Part shown: piece after piece, positions 7,562 through 14,917 of the stretch
How the letters are laid out: each line of letters opens with the position of its first letter
Numbering within the stretch: the first letter of the stretch is position 1
From: Bacteroidales bacterium
Lineage (GTDB): Bacteria > Bacteroidota > Bacteroidia > Bacteroidales > ML635J-15
Assembly (NCBI GenBank): GCA_028697515.1
Contig: JAQVEY010000008.1
Coordinates: 1 to 17,437 of the forward strand
Direction: 5' to 3'
Length of the DNA: 17,437 nucleotides
The notes under the pieces: generated by a model
What the model saw: only the letters and a program-made list of their open reading frames with translations
What the model was told of the DNA's origin: nothing
Database searches by the model: none
Program-made: the position numbers and the translations under genes

Positions 7562-8962
7562 ATGAAACAGAAGACTATTTTAAAAGAAGTCAAATTAGAG
7601 GGCCCCGGATTACATTATGGTAAAAAAACAAGCCTTACAATAAAACCTGCAAAACCCAATACTGGATATATATTTGTAAGAACTGATTTAGAATCAAATC
7701 CACAAATACCAGCATTAGCCGAATATGTTACGGATACTTCAAGAGGAACCACAATAGGCAAAAACGGATACAGTATAAGTACTATAGAACATTTATTAGC
7801 AGCCACATATTCTCTTGGCATTGATAATGTTATTTTTGAAATTGATGGTCCTGAAGTTCCAATTTTGGATGGAAGTTCTAAATATTTTATTGAAGCTTTA
7901 TATAAAGCAGGTATAGTTGAACAAGATGCTGTATTAAAGATTTTTGACATACGCGAAAATATTTTCTTTTCTGATGAGGAGCGAGATATTGAAATAAATA
8001 TTTTCCCTGACAAAAAATTTAAATTAAACGTACTTGTTGATTATAAATCTGATATATTATCAAATCAATATGCTGTTTTAGATAATCTAAAAGATTTCAC
8101 ACAAGAAGTTGCTTCGTGCAGAACCTTTGTATTTCTAAGTGAGCTGGAACCCTTATTGAGATTAAATCTTATTAAAGGAGGTGATTTGGACAACGCTATA
8201 GTTATTGTCGATAAAGAAAGTACACAAGAAGAATTTGACAGATTGGCTAAACTATTTAATAAGCCTAGTGTTGCAGTTCAAACTTCGGGAGTATTAAATA
8301 ATACAAAATTGCAATTTACAAACGAACCAGCCAGACATAAGCTTTTAGATATTGTTGGCGATTTGGCCTTAACAGGATATCGTTTTAATGCTAATGTTGT
8401 TGCACGTCGTCCTGGACATTTTGGCAATACTCAGGTGGCAAAAATAATAAGAGAGCATATTAATGCACTGAAAAAAGATGCCGAGAATGCTAATATTCCA
8501 GTATATAACCCTGATGTAAAGCCCTTAATGGATATAAACAGAATTAAGGAATTTCTTCCTCATAGGGCTCCTTTTCTATTTGTTGATAAGGTCATGTCTT
8601 TAACAGATGTTGAAGTTATCGGAATAAAAAATGTAAGCAATGATGAGTTCTATTTTGTAGGGCATTTCCCTGATGAACCAGTTATGCCGGGAGTTTTACA
8701 AGTAGAAGCAATGGCGCAAACAGGAGGGATTTTGGTATTAAACACAGTGCCTGATCCTGAAAACTACTTAACATTTTTCTTAAAAATAGATAACGTAAAA
8801 TTTAGAAAAAAAGTCGTCCCTGGTGATGTTTTGGTCATGAAACTAACATTACTAGAGCCTATACGCAGAGGGATCGCTCACATGAAAGGCGAAGCTTATG
8901 TTGGCAAGGATATTGTTAGCGAGGCTGAAATGTATGCACAAATTGTTAAATCAAAAGAATAA
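7562..8962 (+). CDS. lpxC-fabZ: Bifunctional LpxC/FabZ: UDP-3-O-acyl-GlcNAc deacetylase fused to 3-hydroxyacyl-ACP dehydratase
   Basis: The 466-residue protein is a fusion. Residues 1-305 are LpxC, the committed zinc deacetylase of lipid A synthesis: the zinc ligands are H77 (STIEHLLAA), H259 and D263 (HKLLDIVGD), and the catalytic His is H286 in RRPGHFGNTQ. Residues ~320-466 are FabZ, the hot-dog-fold dehydratase of fatty acid elongation: LPHRAPFLFVD at 332-342, the catalytic H368 in GHFPDEPVMPG and E382 in VEAMAQTGG. Such fusions are typical of Bacteroidota and Chlorobi. Joining the enzymes links the shared pool of 3-hydroxyacyl-ACP used by lipid A and phospholipid synthesis. Both active sites look intact. 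lpxA follows after 2 nt, so the two are cotranscribed. lpxD, often just upstream, is absent here. Confidence 0.97.
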   Translation: MKQKTILKEVKLEGPGLHYGKKTSLTIKPAKPNTGYIFVRTDLESNPQIPALAEYVTDTSRGTTIGKNGYSISTIEHLLAATYSLGIDNVIFEIDGPEVPILDGSSKYFIEALYKAGIVEQDAVLKIFDIRENIFFSDEERDIEINIFPDKKFKLNVLVDYKSDILSNQYAVLDNLKDFTQEVASCRTFVFLSELEPLLRLNLIKGGDLDNAIVIVDKESTQEEFDRLAKLFNKPSVAVQTSGVLNNTKLQFTNEPARHKLLDIVGDLALTGYRFNANVVARRPGHFGNTQVAKIIREHINALKKDAENANIPVYNPDVKPLMDINRIKEFLPHRAPFLFVDKVMSLTDVEVIGIKNVSNDEFYFVGHFPDEPVMPGVLQVEAMAQTGGILVLNTVPDPENYLTFFLKIDNVKFRKKVVPGDVLVMKLTLLEPIRRGIAHMKGEAYVGKDIVSEAEMYAQIVKSKE

Positions 8963-8964
8963 TT

Positions 8965-9756
8965 ATGAATCAACCACTTGCTTTTGTACATTCAGCTGCA
9001 AAAATTGCAAACAATGTAGTTATTGAGCCTTTTGTAACTATTCATAAAAACGTTGAAATAGGTGAAGGAACATGGATAGGATCTAATGTTACAATTATGG
9101 AAGGCGCACGGATCGGTAAAAACTGTCGTATTTTTCCGGGTGCTGTTATTTCAGCTATCCCTCAGGACTTAAAGTTTCAAGGAGAAGAAACCCTTGCAAT
9201 AATAGGAGATAATACCACAATAAGAGAATTTGTTACTGTAAACAGAGGAACCTCTGCTAAAAATAAAACTAGTGTCGGAGCTAATTGCCTTTTAATGGCA
9301 TACGTACATATTGCTCACGATTGTGTTGTTGGAAACAATGTTATCCTTGTAAATGGAGTAACTTTAGGTGGCGAAGTAATTATTGATGATTTTGCAATCA
9401 TAAGTGCAAATTCACTTATACATCAGTTTTGTCATATAGGTGCACATACTATGCTGGCTGGAAACTCTCTGGTAGGTAAAGATGTCCCTCCTTATATTAA
9501 AGCAGCAAGATATCCACTATCTTATGCAGGAATTAACTCAATTGGTCTGAGAAGAAGAAATTATTGTAACGAGAAAATCAATCAGATTCAGGATATCTAC
9601 AGAGTATTATTCAGTAAAGGAATGAATTACTCACAAGCAATAGAATATATTGAAGCTGAGCTACCTGCTACTAAAGAACGTGATGAAATTATCCTTTTCG
9701 TGAGAAACTCAAAAAGAGGTATTATTAAAGGGTATTTTGATAATTCTGAAGATTAA
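8965..9756 (+). CDS. lpxA: Acyl-ACP--UDP-N-acetylglucosamine O-acyltransferase LpxA
   Basis: The 263-residue protein (E. coli LpxA has 262) has the left-handed beta-helix hexapeptide pattern from residue ~8 to 185 and a helical C-terminal domain. The catalytic histidine is H118 in AYVHIAHDCVVGNN. IPQDLKFQGEE (65-75), REFVTVNRGT (87-96), HQFCHIGAHTML and VPPYIKA are all LpxA landmarks rather than LpxD. LpxA performs the first step of lipid A synthesis in the cytoplasm, moving a 3-hydroxyacyl chain from ACP to UDP-GlcNAc, and the preceding LpxC domain acts on its product. The 2-nt spacing to lpxC-fabZ indicates translational coupling. Acyl-chain length cannot be read from the sequence with certainty. 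Confidence 0.96.
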   Translation: MNQPLAFVHSAAKIANNVVIEPFVTIHKNVEIGEGTWIGSNVTIMEGARIGKNCRIFPGAVISAIPQDLKFQGEETLAIIGDNTTIREFVTVNRGTSAKNKTSVGANCLLMAYVHIAHDCVVGNNVILVNGVTLGGEVIIDDFAIISANSLIHQFCHIGAHTMLAGNSLVGKDVPPYIKAARYPLSYAGINSIGLRRRNYCNEKINQIQDIYRVLFSKGMNYSQAIEYIEAELPATKERDEIILFVRNSKRGIIKGYFDNSED

Positions 9757-9781
9757 AGCATCTTTTATATAAAAATAAACG

Positions 9782-9806
9782 AGGCTGTCTCTTTGGGCAG
9801 CCTTTA
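9782..9806 (+). terminator. Terminator of the lpxC-fabZ-lpxA unit
   Basis: A stem of about 9 bp (AGGCTGTCT at 9782-9790 with GGGCAGCCT at 9795-9803, with two G-T pairs) with a short loop is followed by TTATTAATAA. It begins 26 nt after the lpxA stop and separates this unit from ygeY. Confidence 0.75.
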
Positions 9807-9871
9807 TTAATAAACAATAATAACAATTTGTCAAATTCAACTATACCGTTAAATTATATTAAAAAAAGAAG

Positions 9872-9879
9872 TAATTTTG
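9872..9879 (+). promoter_or_regulatory. -7 element for ygeY
   Basis: TAATTTTG matches TAnnTTTG exactly and lies 20 nt before the ygeY ATG. No TTTG at the usual -33 distance was found (the nearest is at 9827-9830), so the promoter may need an activator or the element may be a chance match. Confidence 0.42.
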
Positions 9880-9899
9880 CTTGATTAAAAATTAGAATT

Positions 9900-11093
9900 A
9901 TGGAAGAAATATATTCAAAAATAAAGCTGTTGTCAGAAAAATATAAAGATTATACAGCAAAAAATTTATCCGATTTGGTTAAAATAAAATCTCTGAGTAC
10001 TCAGGAAAAAGAAGTACAGCTAAAGTTAAAACAACAGATGGAAGAAGCCGGTTTTGATGAAGTGAAAATAGATGGACTTGGAAATGTTATTGGTCGTATC
10101 GGACATGGTAAGAAAATTCTCGCATTTGACGGTCATATGGACACTGTTGACCTCGGACAGATGAACAATTGGGATTTCGACCCTCTAGGTGGAGAGATTA
10201 AAGATGGATTCGTTCACGGTCGTGGTAGCGTTGACCAGGAAGGTGGACCAGCATCTTTCGTTACTGCAGGACGCATTCTTAAGGAGCTAGGCTTTAATAA
10301 AGATTTAACAATTTATTTCGTTGGTTCGGTTATGGAAGAAGATTGTGATGGACTATGCTGGAAATATATTATTGAAGAAGATAAAATAATTCCTGATTTT
10401 GTAATAAGCACAGAACCAACCAATTTAAATATATATCGAGGACATCGGGGCAGAATGGAAATTCATGTACATTTCTATGGTGTTTCTTCGCACGGCTCTG
10501 CTCCTGAACGCGGTAAAAATGCAATATATATGGCATCAAAAACTGCCCTAGAAATTGAAAAACTAAACGAAAGACTGGCTTTTGATGAGTTTTTGGGTAA
10601 AGGAAGTGTTACAATATCTGAAATTATCTCAGGAAGTCCTTCTCTTTGCGCTGTAGCTGACTATGCACGCATTCACCTCGACAGGCGACTCACATGGGGT
10701 GAAACAAAAGAGTCTGCTGTTGCTGAAATCGAAGAGCTTATCAAAGGGTTGAATGCTAAAGTTGAGGTTCTTAATTATTCGGAAGTTGCTTATACCGGTC
10801 TGGAATATGGAATGGAAAAATATTATCCGACATGGAAAATGGAGGAAAGTCACGAGGTAGTACAAATAGGTGTAAATGCATATAAAAACCTATTTGGCAG
10901 TAATCCGAAAGTGGACAAATGGACTTTTTCAACAAATGGAATTATGACTTGCGGAACTTACAAAATCCCGACAATAGGTTTTGGCCCAGGTAACGAAGTT
11001 TTGGCTCACGCTCCAAATGAAAAAGTGCCGGTTAATGATTTGGTAATTGCCTCGGCTTTTTATGCTGCTTTTGCGTATGAATTGGCAGAGTAG
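9900..11093 (+). CDS. ygeY: YgeY family selenium-metabolism-linked hydrolase (M20 metallopeptidase fold)
   Basis: The 397-residue protein aligns along its whole length with what I remember of E. coli YgeY. Probable dinuclear metal ligands are H79 (AFDGHMDTVD), D112 (RGSVDQEGG), E147 after the base E146 (GSVMEEDCDGLCW), E172 (STEPTN) and H370 (AHAPNEK); the dimerisation-domain His is H198 in GVSSHGSAPERG. The blocks LDRRLTWGET and VDKWTFSTNG are hallmarks of the YgeY group, distinguishing it from DapE and ArgE. M20 enzymes hydrolyse amide bonds. YgeY is encoded with ygeX, ygeW, ssnA, hyuA and xdhD in clusters linked to anaerobic urate/purine breakdown; its exact substrate is unsettled. ygeW follows on the same strand, across a 325-nt repeat-filled gap. 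Confidence 0.93.
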   Translation: MEEIYSKIKLLSEKYKDYTAKNLSDLVKIKSLSTQEKEVQLKLKQQMEEAGFDEVKIDGLGNVIGRIGHGKKILAFDGHMDTVDLGQMNNWDFDPLGGEIKDGFVHGRGSVDQEGGPASFVTAGRILKELGFNKDLTIYFVGSVMEEDCDGLCWKYIIEEDKIIPDFVISTEPTNLNIYRGHRGRMEIHVHFYGVSSHGSAPERGKNAIYMASKTALEIEKLNERLAFDEFLGKGSVTISEIISGSPSLCAVADYARIHLDRRLTWGETKESAVAEIEELIKGLNAKVEVLNYSEVAYTGLEYGMEKYYPTWKMEESHEVVQIGVNAYKNLFGSNPKVDKWTFSTNGIMTCGTYKIPTIGFGPGNEVLAHAPNEKVPVNDLVIASAFYAAFAYELAE

Positions 11094-11100
11094 GAGAAAC

Positions 11101-11232
11101 GGTGGCTTCGACAAGCTCAGCCACCACGGAATGGGCAAGCTCAGCCACCACGGAATGGACAAGCTCAGCCACCACGGAATGGACAAGCTCAGCCACCGAG
11201 GAATGGACGAGCTCAGCCACCGGAGAGCGGCT
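11101..11232. repeat. 24-nt tandem repeat array, five units
   Basis: Units start at 11113, 11137, 11161, 11185 and 11209, each beginning (A/G)AGCTCAGCCACC. Units 1-3 continue ACGGAATGG(G/A)C and are nearly identical, unit 4 has two changes, and unit 5 degenerates after 13 nt. A 5' arm GGTGGCT at 11101-11107 is the exact reverse complement of AGCCACC, which occurs in every unit, so it can pair with any of the five copies. The array is far more GC-rich than the surrounding DNA. The leading piece, CTTCGACAAGCTCAGCCACC, resembles a dispersed intergenic repeat seen in various bacteria. It lies between the ygeY stop and ygeW and is probably not translated. The remaining gap to 11418 carries only the two elements listed next. 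Confidence 0.9.
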
Positions 11233-11265
11233 CCGCTTAGGCACCAGCTTAGAAAACAAAAAACA

Positions 11266-11279
11266 TCCGCCGCGGCGGA
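11266..11279. repeat. GC-only core palindrome TCCGCCGCGGCGGA
   Basis: A perfect 14-nt palindrome stands in an A-rich stretch. It resembles short GC-rich dispersed palindromes of Bacteroidota intergenic DNA. A second small hairpin, AGCGG-CT-CCGCT (11226-11237), lies between it and the 24-nt array. Neither is followed by a T tract, so neither looks like a terminator. Confidence 0.7.
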
Positions 11280-11358
11280 AACAATAGAACAATAAAATAA
11301 AGGAACAATAGAAGTAAGAACACAAAAAAGCAGAGTGCTTCAGCAACAGCTAAACTAA

Positions 11359-11386
11359 CCTTAGCCCTAGCCTTAGCCTCAGCCTA
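11359..11386. repeat. Degenerate hexamer repeat CCTTAG
   Basis: About four and a half units of a 6-nt repeat (CCTTAG, CCCTAG, CCTTAG, CCTCAG, CCTA) end 32 nt before the ygeW start codon. Such short arrays can vary in copy number by slippage. This one sits where the ygeW leader would be. Confidence 0.65.
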
Positions 11387-11418
11387 AAAAGAATAAACTA
11401 ACATAAAATACTGAGAAA

Positions 11419-12606
11419 ATGACAACACTAGAAAAAATAAAGGATTTACAAAAACTGGAATCTGGATTATATAAGAAAGACTTTTTACTTACTTGGGAAA
11501 AGGCAGAGAAGGATTTGCGAATCATTATCGAAGTAGCGGAAATTTTAAAAGAAATGCGTGCTCAAGGTATCTCACCAAGAGTCTTTGATTCTGGTCTGGC
11601 TATTTCAAACTTCAGAGATAACTCAACCCGCACAAGATTTTCATTTGCATCGGCAAGTAATATGCTTGGATTGGCTGTTCAGGATTTAGATGAGGCTAAA
11701 TCTCAAATTGCACATGGTGAAACTGTCCGTGAAACTGCAAATATGATTTCGTTTATGACCGATTTTATCGGAATTCGTGACGATATGTTTCTTGGTGAAG
11801 GGAACAAATACATGCGTGAGGTAGGTGCTGCTCTTGATGAAGGTTTTGCCGAAGGAGTTTTACCTGTTCGTCCAGGCATTGTTAACTTACAATGCGATAT
11901 TGACCATCCTACACAATCAATGGCTGATTTAGCTCATCTTAAAAATGAGTTTGGCTCACTTGAAAATCTAAAAGGAAAGAAAATAGTTATGAGCTGGGCT
12001 TATTCACCAAGTTATGGCAAACCACTTTCTGTTCCGCAAGGGATTATAGGATTAATGTCACGTTTCGGAATGAATATCGAACTAGCTTATCCAGAGGGTT
12101 ATGGTTTGATTCCTGATGTTGTTGAACTTGCAAAGAAACAGGCACAACAGAGCGGTGGATCTTTAAATGTAAGCCACTCAATGGAAGAAGCTATGAAGGA
12201 TGCTGATATCGTTTATCCTAAAAGTTGGGCTCCATACCACATTATGCAGCAACGTACCGAGCTTTTAAAGAATGCAGATAAAGAAGGGTTAAAAGCACTC
12301 GAACAGGTTTGTCTTGCAAACAATGCAAATTATAAAAATTGGGAGTATAACGAGACAATGATGAAATCAACTAAGAACGGAAATGCACTTTATATGCATT
12401 GTTTACCAGCTGACATCAGCGGAGTTTCTTGCAAGGAAGGTGAAGTTAACTGTGATGTTTTTGAAAAATATCGCATTAAAACTTATCTCGAAGCAGGTTA
12501 TAAACCTTATATAATTGCTGCGATGATGTTTACCAATCGTTTCGAAAAACCTGGAGATGTTCTAAAAAACATTATGGAAAGAGACAGAATAAGAGTGGGA
12601 CTATAA
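11419..12606 (+). CDS. ygeW: Knotted carbamoyltransferase YgeW
   Basis: The 395-residue protein closely matches E. coli YgeW (396). It has the carbamoyl phosphate-binding loop FRDNSTRTRFS (S69-T70-R71-T72-R73), the HPTQSMADL motif (H163, Q166) and MHCLPADISG near residue 328, which supplies the C-terminal HCLP of transcarbamylases. WAYSPSYGKPLSVPQG (about 193-208) belongs to the knotted, YgeW-type subgroup rather than to ornithine or aspartate carbamoyltransferases. The physiological substrate is unknown. In purine-degradation clusters it is thought to act on a ureido or diamino intermediate, possibly yielding carbamoyl phosphate for ATP synthesis by carbamate kinase. It probably shares a transcript with ygeY, because no promoter element or terminator was found between them. 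It converges with the hydantoinase gene after 175 nt. Confidence 0.95.
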   Translation: MTTLEKIKDLQKLESGLYKKDFLLTWEKAEKDLRIIIEVAEILKEMRAQGISPRVFDSGLAISNFRDNSTRTRFSFASASNMLGLAVQDLDEAKSQIAHGETVRETANMISFMTDFIGIRDDMFLGEGNKYMREVGAALDEGFAEGVLPVRPGIVNLQCDIDHPTQSMADLAHLKNEFGSLENLKGKKIVMSWAYSPSYGKPLSVPQGIIGLMSRFGMNIELAYPEGYGLIPDVVELAKKQAQQSGGSLNVSHSMEEAMKDADIVYPKSWAPYHIMQQRTELLKNADKEGLKALEQVCLANNANYKNWEYNETMMKSTKNGNALYMHCLPADISGVSCKEGEVNCDVFEKYRIKTYLEAGYKPYIIAAMMFTNRFEKPGDVLKNIMERDRIRVGL

Positions 12607-12742
12607 ATAAAAGAATATGGTGCATTATAATCCTGTAATTCATCATAGAAAATCTATAGGTTAAAAATTTTAATTATTCACGTTCAGGATTATATTGTCA
12701 GTTCCTTCATATGAATGTATGGCAAATTACATAAATAATAAT

Positions 12743-12764
12743 CCCAAACATTGGGTTAAGGGTT
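12743..12764 (+). terminator. Weak candidate terminator between ygeW and the hydantoinase gene
   Basis: CCCAA-ACA-TTGGG (12743-12755) forms a 5-bp stem, followed within 9 nt on the plus strand by GGTTTTTATAATAAAT. It would serve ygeW; because the genes converge it may also affect the other strand. A 10-nt inverted repeat (TATAATCCTG at 12626-12635 and its complement at 12685-12694) lies upstream with a 49-nt spacer. Confidence 0.3.
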
Positions 12765-12781
12765 TTTATAATAAATAGGTT

Positions 12782-14140
12782 TTATCTATAAATTAGATCC
12801 CCATTTGAAACATCATTGTTTATTTTTCCATCTTCCACAACAATCTCCCCATTCCTAATGACAGTTTCTGCCTGTCCTTTTGTTTTAAGACCTTCAAAAA
12901 TTTCCAGATTACAATTTTGATGGTGATTTTTAACTGAAATTGTGTTCTCAAAATCAGGATTCCAGATTACAATATCTGCATCCAGACCAACAGCAATTCT
13001 TCCTTTGTTCGAAAGCCCGAATATTTTTGCGGCTTGTGTTGAGCATAAATCTACCCACTGATTCAGACTTATTTTGTTTTCTAAAACTCCATAAGTGTAA
13101 AGTAATGCAAGCCGATGCTCAACTCCTCCGGCACCATTTGGAATTTTTCTAAAATCGTTTGTCCCAGCAGCTTTTTGTTCAAGATTAAAAGGACAATGAT
13201 CTGTGCCAACTGTTTTTAATGTTCCATCAGAAATAGCTTTCCAAAGTGCTTCCTGATCTTCCTTTTTGCGAAGTGGCGGACTTAATACAAATGCTGCTGT
13301 ATTAACAAAATCGCCAATGTATTTAGTATCATCCAAAAGTAAATAATGAGGACAGGTTTCTGCATACACTTTTTGTCCTTTTTGATGAGCTTTCTTGATG
13401 TGTTGTAAGGATAATGCAGATGAAACATGAACAATATAAATTGGACAATTATTTTTGGCTGCCAAATCAATGGATTTTTTAACAGCAAGTGCTTCAAATT
13501 CCGTAGGTCGCGATTTTGCATGATATTCTGGTGTTATATGCCCTTCATTTGCAAATATATTACGCAACTCATCAACCTTGTCCCCATCCTCACAATGAAT
13601 TGTAACCAAACCACCTAATTTTCCAACAACTTTTAGAACATGCTCAAACTCATCATCATTTAAGCCCACAGAATTTTTATAGGCTAGATAAACTTTAAAG
13701 GAATTGAAACCGCGTTTCAGACATTCTTTGATCTCTGCTTCTGTGGATTTACGCCACTCAACCGGACTTATGTGAAAACTATAATTTGTTAAGCATTGAT
13801 CTGCTTCAGAAATTCTCTCATTTAAAGCTTCTGTTATTGACTGTCCTCTAATTGTTGTAACAAAATCAATTATTGTTGTAATTCCACCAAACAAGGCTGC
13901 CCGACTGCCACTAACAAAGTTGTCTGATGAAGGACCTGCGGGAGTTGGTAATTGCATGTGAACGTGCGGGTCAATTGCTCCAGGAATTACAAATTTATTT
14001 CTAGCGTCAATAATCTTTGTGTCTGAGGAACAAGAAAGCTCCCTACCAATTTTTACGATTTTACCATTTTCAATATACACATCAGCAATTTCTGATTGCT
14101 CAGAAGTTACGATGCTGCTGTTTTTAATAAGTATTTTCAT
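12782..14140 (-). CDS. hyuA: Hydantoinase / dihydropyrimidinase-like amidohydrolase
   Basis: The 452-residue protein is a cyclic amidohydrolase of the dihydropyrimidinase group (E. coli HyuA has 461). All dinuclear metal ligands are visible: H59 and H61 in GAIDPHVHMQL, the carboxylated lysine K149 in FKVYLAYK, H182 in TIHCEDGD, H238 in YIVHVSSA, and the catalytic D314 in TVGTDHCPFN. The enzyme opens cyclic ureides (hydantoins or dihydropyrimidines) by hydrolysis. Placement opposite ygeY-ygeW agrees with the E. coli-type cluster, where hyuA is a D-phenylhydantoinase linked to urate-derived ureido compounds. Dihydropyrimidinase or allantoinase activity cannot be excluded by motif alone; the context favours HyuA. 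It starts 5 nt downstream of the ygjV-like gene. Confidence 0.92.
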   Translation of the reverse strand: MKILIKNSSIVTSEQSEIADVYIENGKIVKIGRELSCSSDTKIIDARNKFVIPGAIDPHVHMQLPTPAGPSSDNFVSGSRAALFGGITTIIDFVTTIRGQSITEALNERISEADQCLTNYSFHISPVEWRKSTEAEIKECLKRGFNSFKVYLAYKNSVGLNDDEFEHVLKVVGKLGGLVTIHCEDGDKVDELRNIFANEGHITPEYHAKSRPTEFEALAVKKSIDLAAKNNCPIYIVHVSSALSLQHIKKAHQKGQKVYAETCPHYLLLDDTKYIGDFVNTAAFVLSPPLRKKEDQEALWKAISDGTLKTVGTDHCPFNLEQKAAGTNDFRKIPNGAGGVEHRLALLYTYGVLENKISLNQWVDLCSTQAAKIFGLSNKGRIAVGLDADIVIWNPDFENTISVKNHHQNCNLEIFEGLKTKGQAETVIRNGEIVVEDGKINNDVSNGDLIYR

Positions 14141-14145
14141 AACTA

Positions 14146-14769
14146 TTATACAATATCCTTTTCAAAAAACCCTTCTCTAGTCTCTCTAAATCCTTGTTTC
14201 CTCAAATATAAAGAATATGTTTTACTATTGCCATCTGCAACAATTTTCTTAATTCCTGATTGTATAAACCGGTTTTTTAGTCTGAAATAAATATATTTTC
14301 CATTTTTAAAATCTCGGTATTTTGGTATAACATAATCTAACCCAACCCTAAGAGTATTTTCGTCCTCTTTGTGTGCAAGAAAAACGCCAGCTACTAACAG
14401 ATCTCTCATAATAAAAAAACTTGTAGTGTTTAATGCCGGCATATATGAAAATCCTGGGAAATGTTTTTGGATATCACTGTTGTGAAATTCCAGAAATCTT
14501 ATTAGATATTTATTTTCCGGTCTGACTTCGAGGATTTCGAACGATTCCTTTTTTGAATAAATTTTTATCAGATAATAAATATCTACAGAAACGATAAATG
14601 CATTTAAAATACCCACAGGTATCGCACCGAAAATAAATCCATAAGTTGACATTGTTGTTGCTCCGACTAAATTTATCCATCTAAATTTTACAATAGAATT
14701 CATTGTCATTGATAATGCAATGATTATCGAAGCTAAATATCCTATTATTTGAATTGTTGTTAATTCCAT
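14146..14769 (-). CDS. YgjV-family membrane protein with GNAT-like C-terminal domain
   Basis: Residues 1-72 of this 207-residue protein hold three hydrophobic helices (about 7-24, 31-50, 53-70) and match the YgjV inner-membrane family. The remaining part is soluble and looks like an acetyltransferase (GNAT) fold: SFFIMRDLLVAGVFLAHK (about 117-133), then LRVGLDYVIPKYRDFKNG (140-157) in place of the acetyl-CoA-binding strand and loop, then KKIVADGNSKTYSLYLRKQGF (174-194), like the family's C-terminal 'lYeklGF' motif. The canonical R/Q-x-x-G-x-G/A pyrophosphate loop is not intact (YRDFKNGK), so it may be degenerate. The gene ends 5 nt before the hydantoinase start, suggesting co-expression. Its role is unknown. 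The TM and GNAT assignments are pattern-based. Confidence 0.7.
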   Translation of the reverse strand: MELTTIQIIGYLASIIIALSMTMNSIVKFRWINLVGATTMSTYGFIFGAIPVGILNAFIVSVDIYYLIKIYSKKESFEILEVRPENKYLIRFLEFHNSDIQKHFPGFSYMPALNTTSFFIMRDLLVAGVFLAHKEDENTLRVGLDYVIPKYRDFKNGKYIYFRLKNRFIQSGIKKIVADGNSKTYSLYLRKQGFRETREGFFEKDIV

Positions 14770-14786
14770 TGATATTAATTTACATG

Positions 14787-14794
14787 CAAAGATA
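14787..14794 (-). promoter_or_regulatory. -7 element for the ygjV-hydantoinase unit
   Basis: The minus strand reads TATCTTTG, the same octamer as the lpxC candidate, 17 nt before the ATG at 14769. No clear -33 TTTG is seen in the next 30 nt. The stretch 14795-14917 shows no further signals. Confidence 0.48.
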
Positions 14795-14917
14795 ATAAAG
14801 ATTACATCCGTATAGTTTTATGAACCATAGTCATTATACAAAAACTAAAGTAAATATTGTCATTAATTAAAACTCTAGTTAAGTATTTATCCAAATATCC
14901 TAAAATAAATTGTAAAA

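Noticed and set aside
7615..8013. Minus-strand open frame inside lpxC
   Set aside because: It is the shadow of the intact LpxC catalytic domain on the other strand and has no recognisable features.
11113..11232. Possible CRISPR array
   Set aside because: The units are directly adjacent at 24 nt with no spacers, and no cas gene is near.
10929..11346. Open frames on both strands across the 24-nt repeat array, giving repeated peptides
   Set aside because: They arise because the repeat length is a multiple of three. They have no start context, they overlap ygeY, and the peptides are low complexity.
12626..12694. 10-nt inverted repeat between ygeW and the hydantoinase gene, considered as an att or operator site
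   Set aside because: The 49-nt spacer, low GC content and lack of an integrase or regulator gene nearby make it likely chance.
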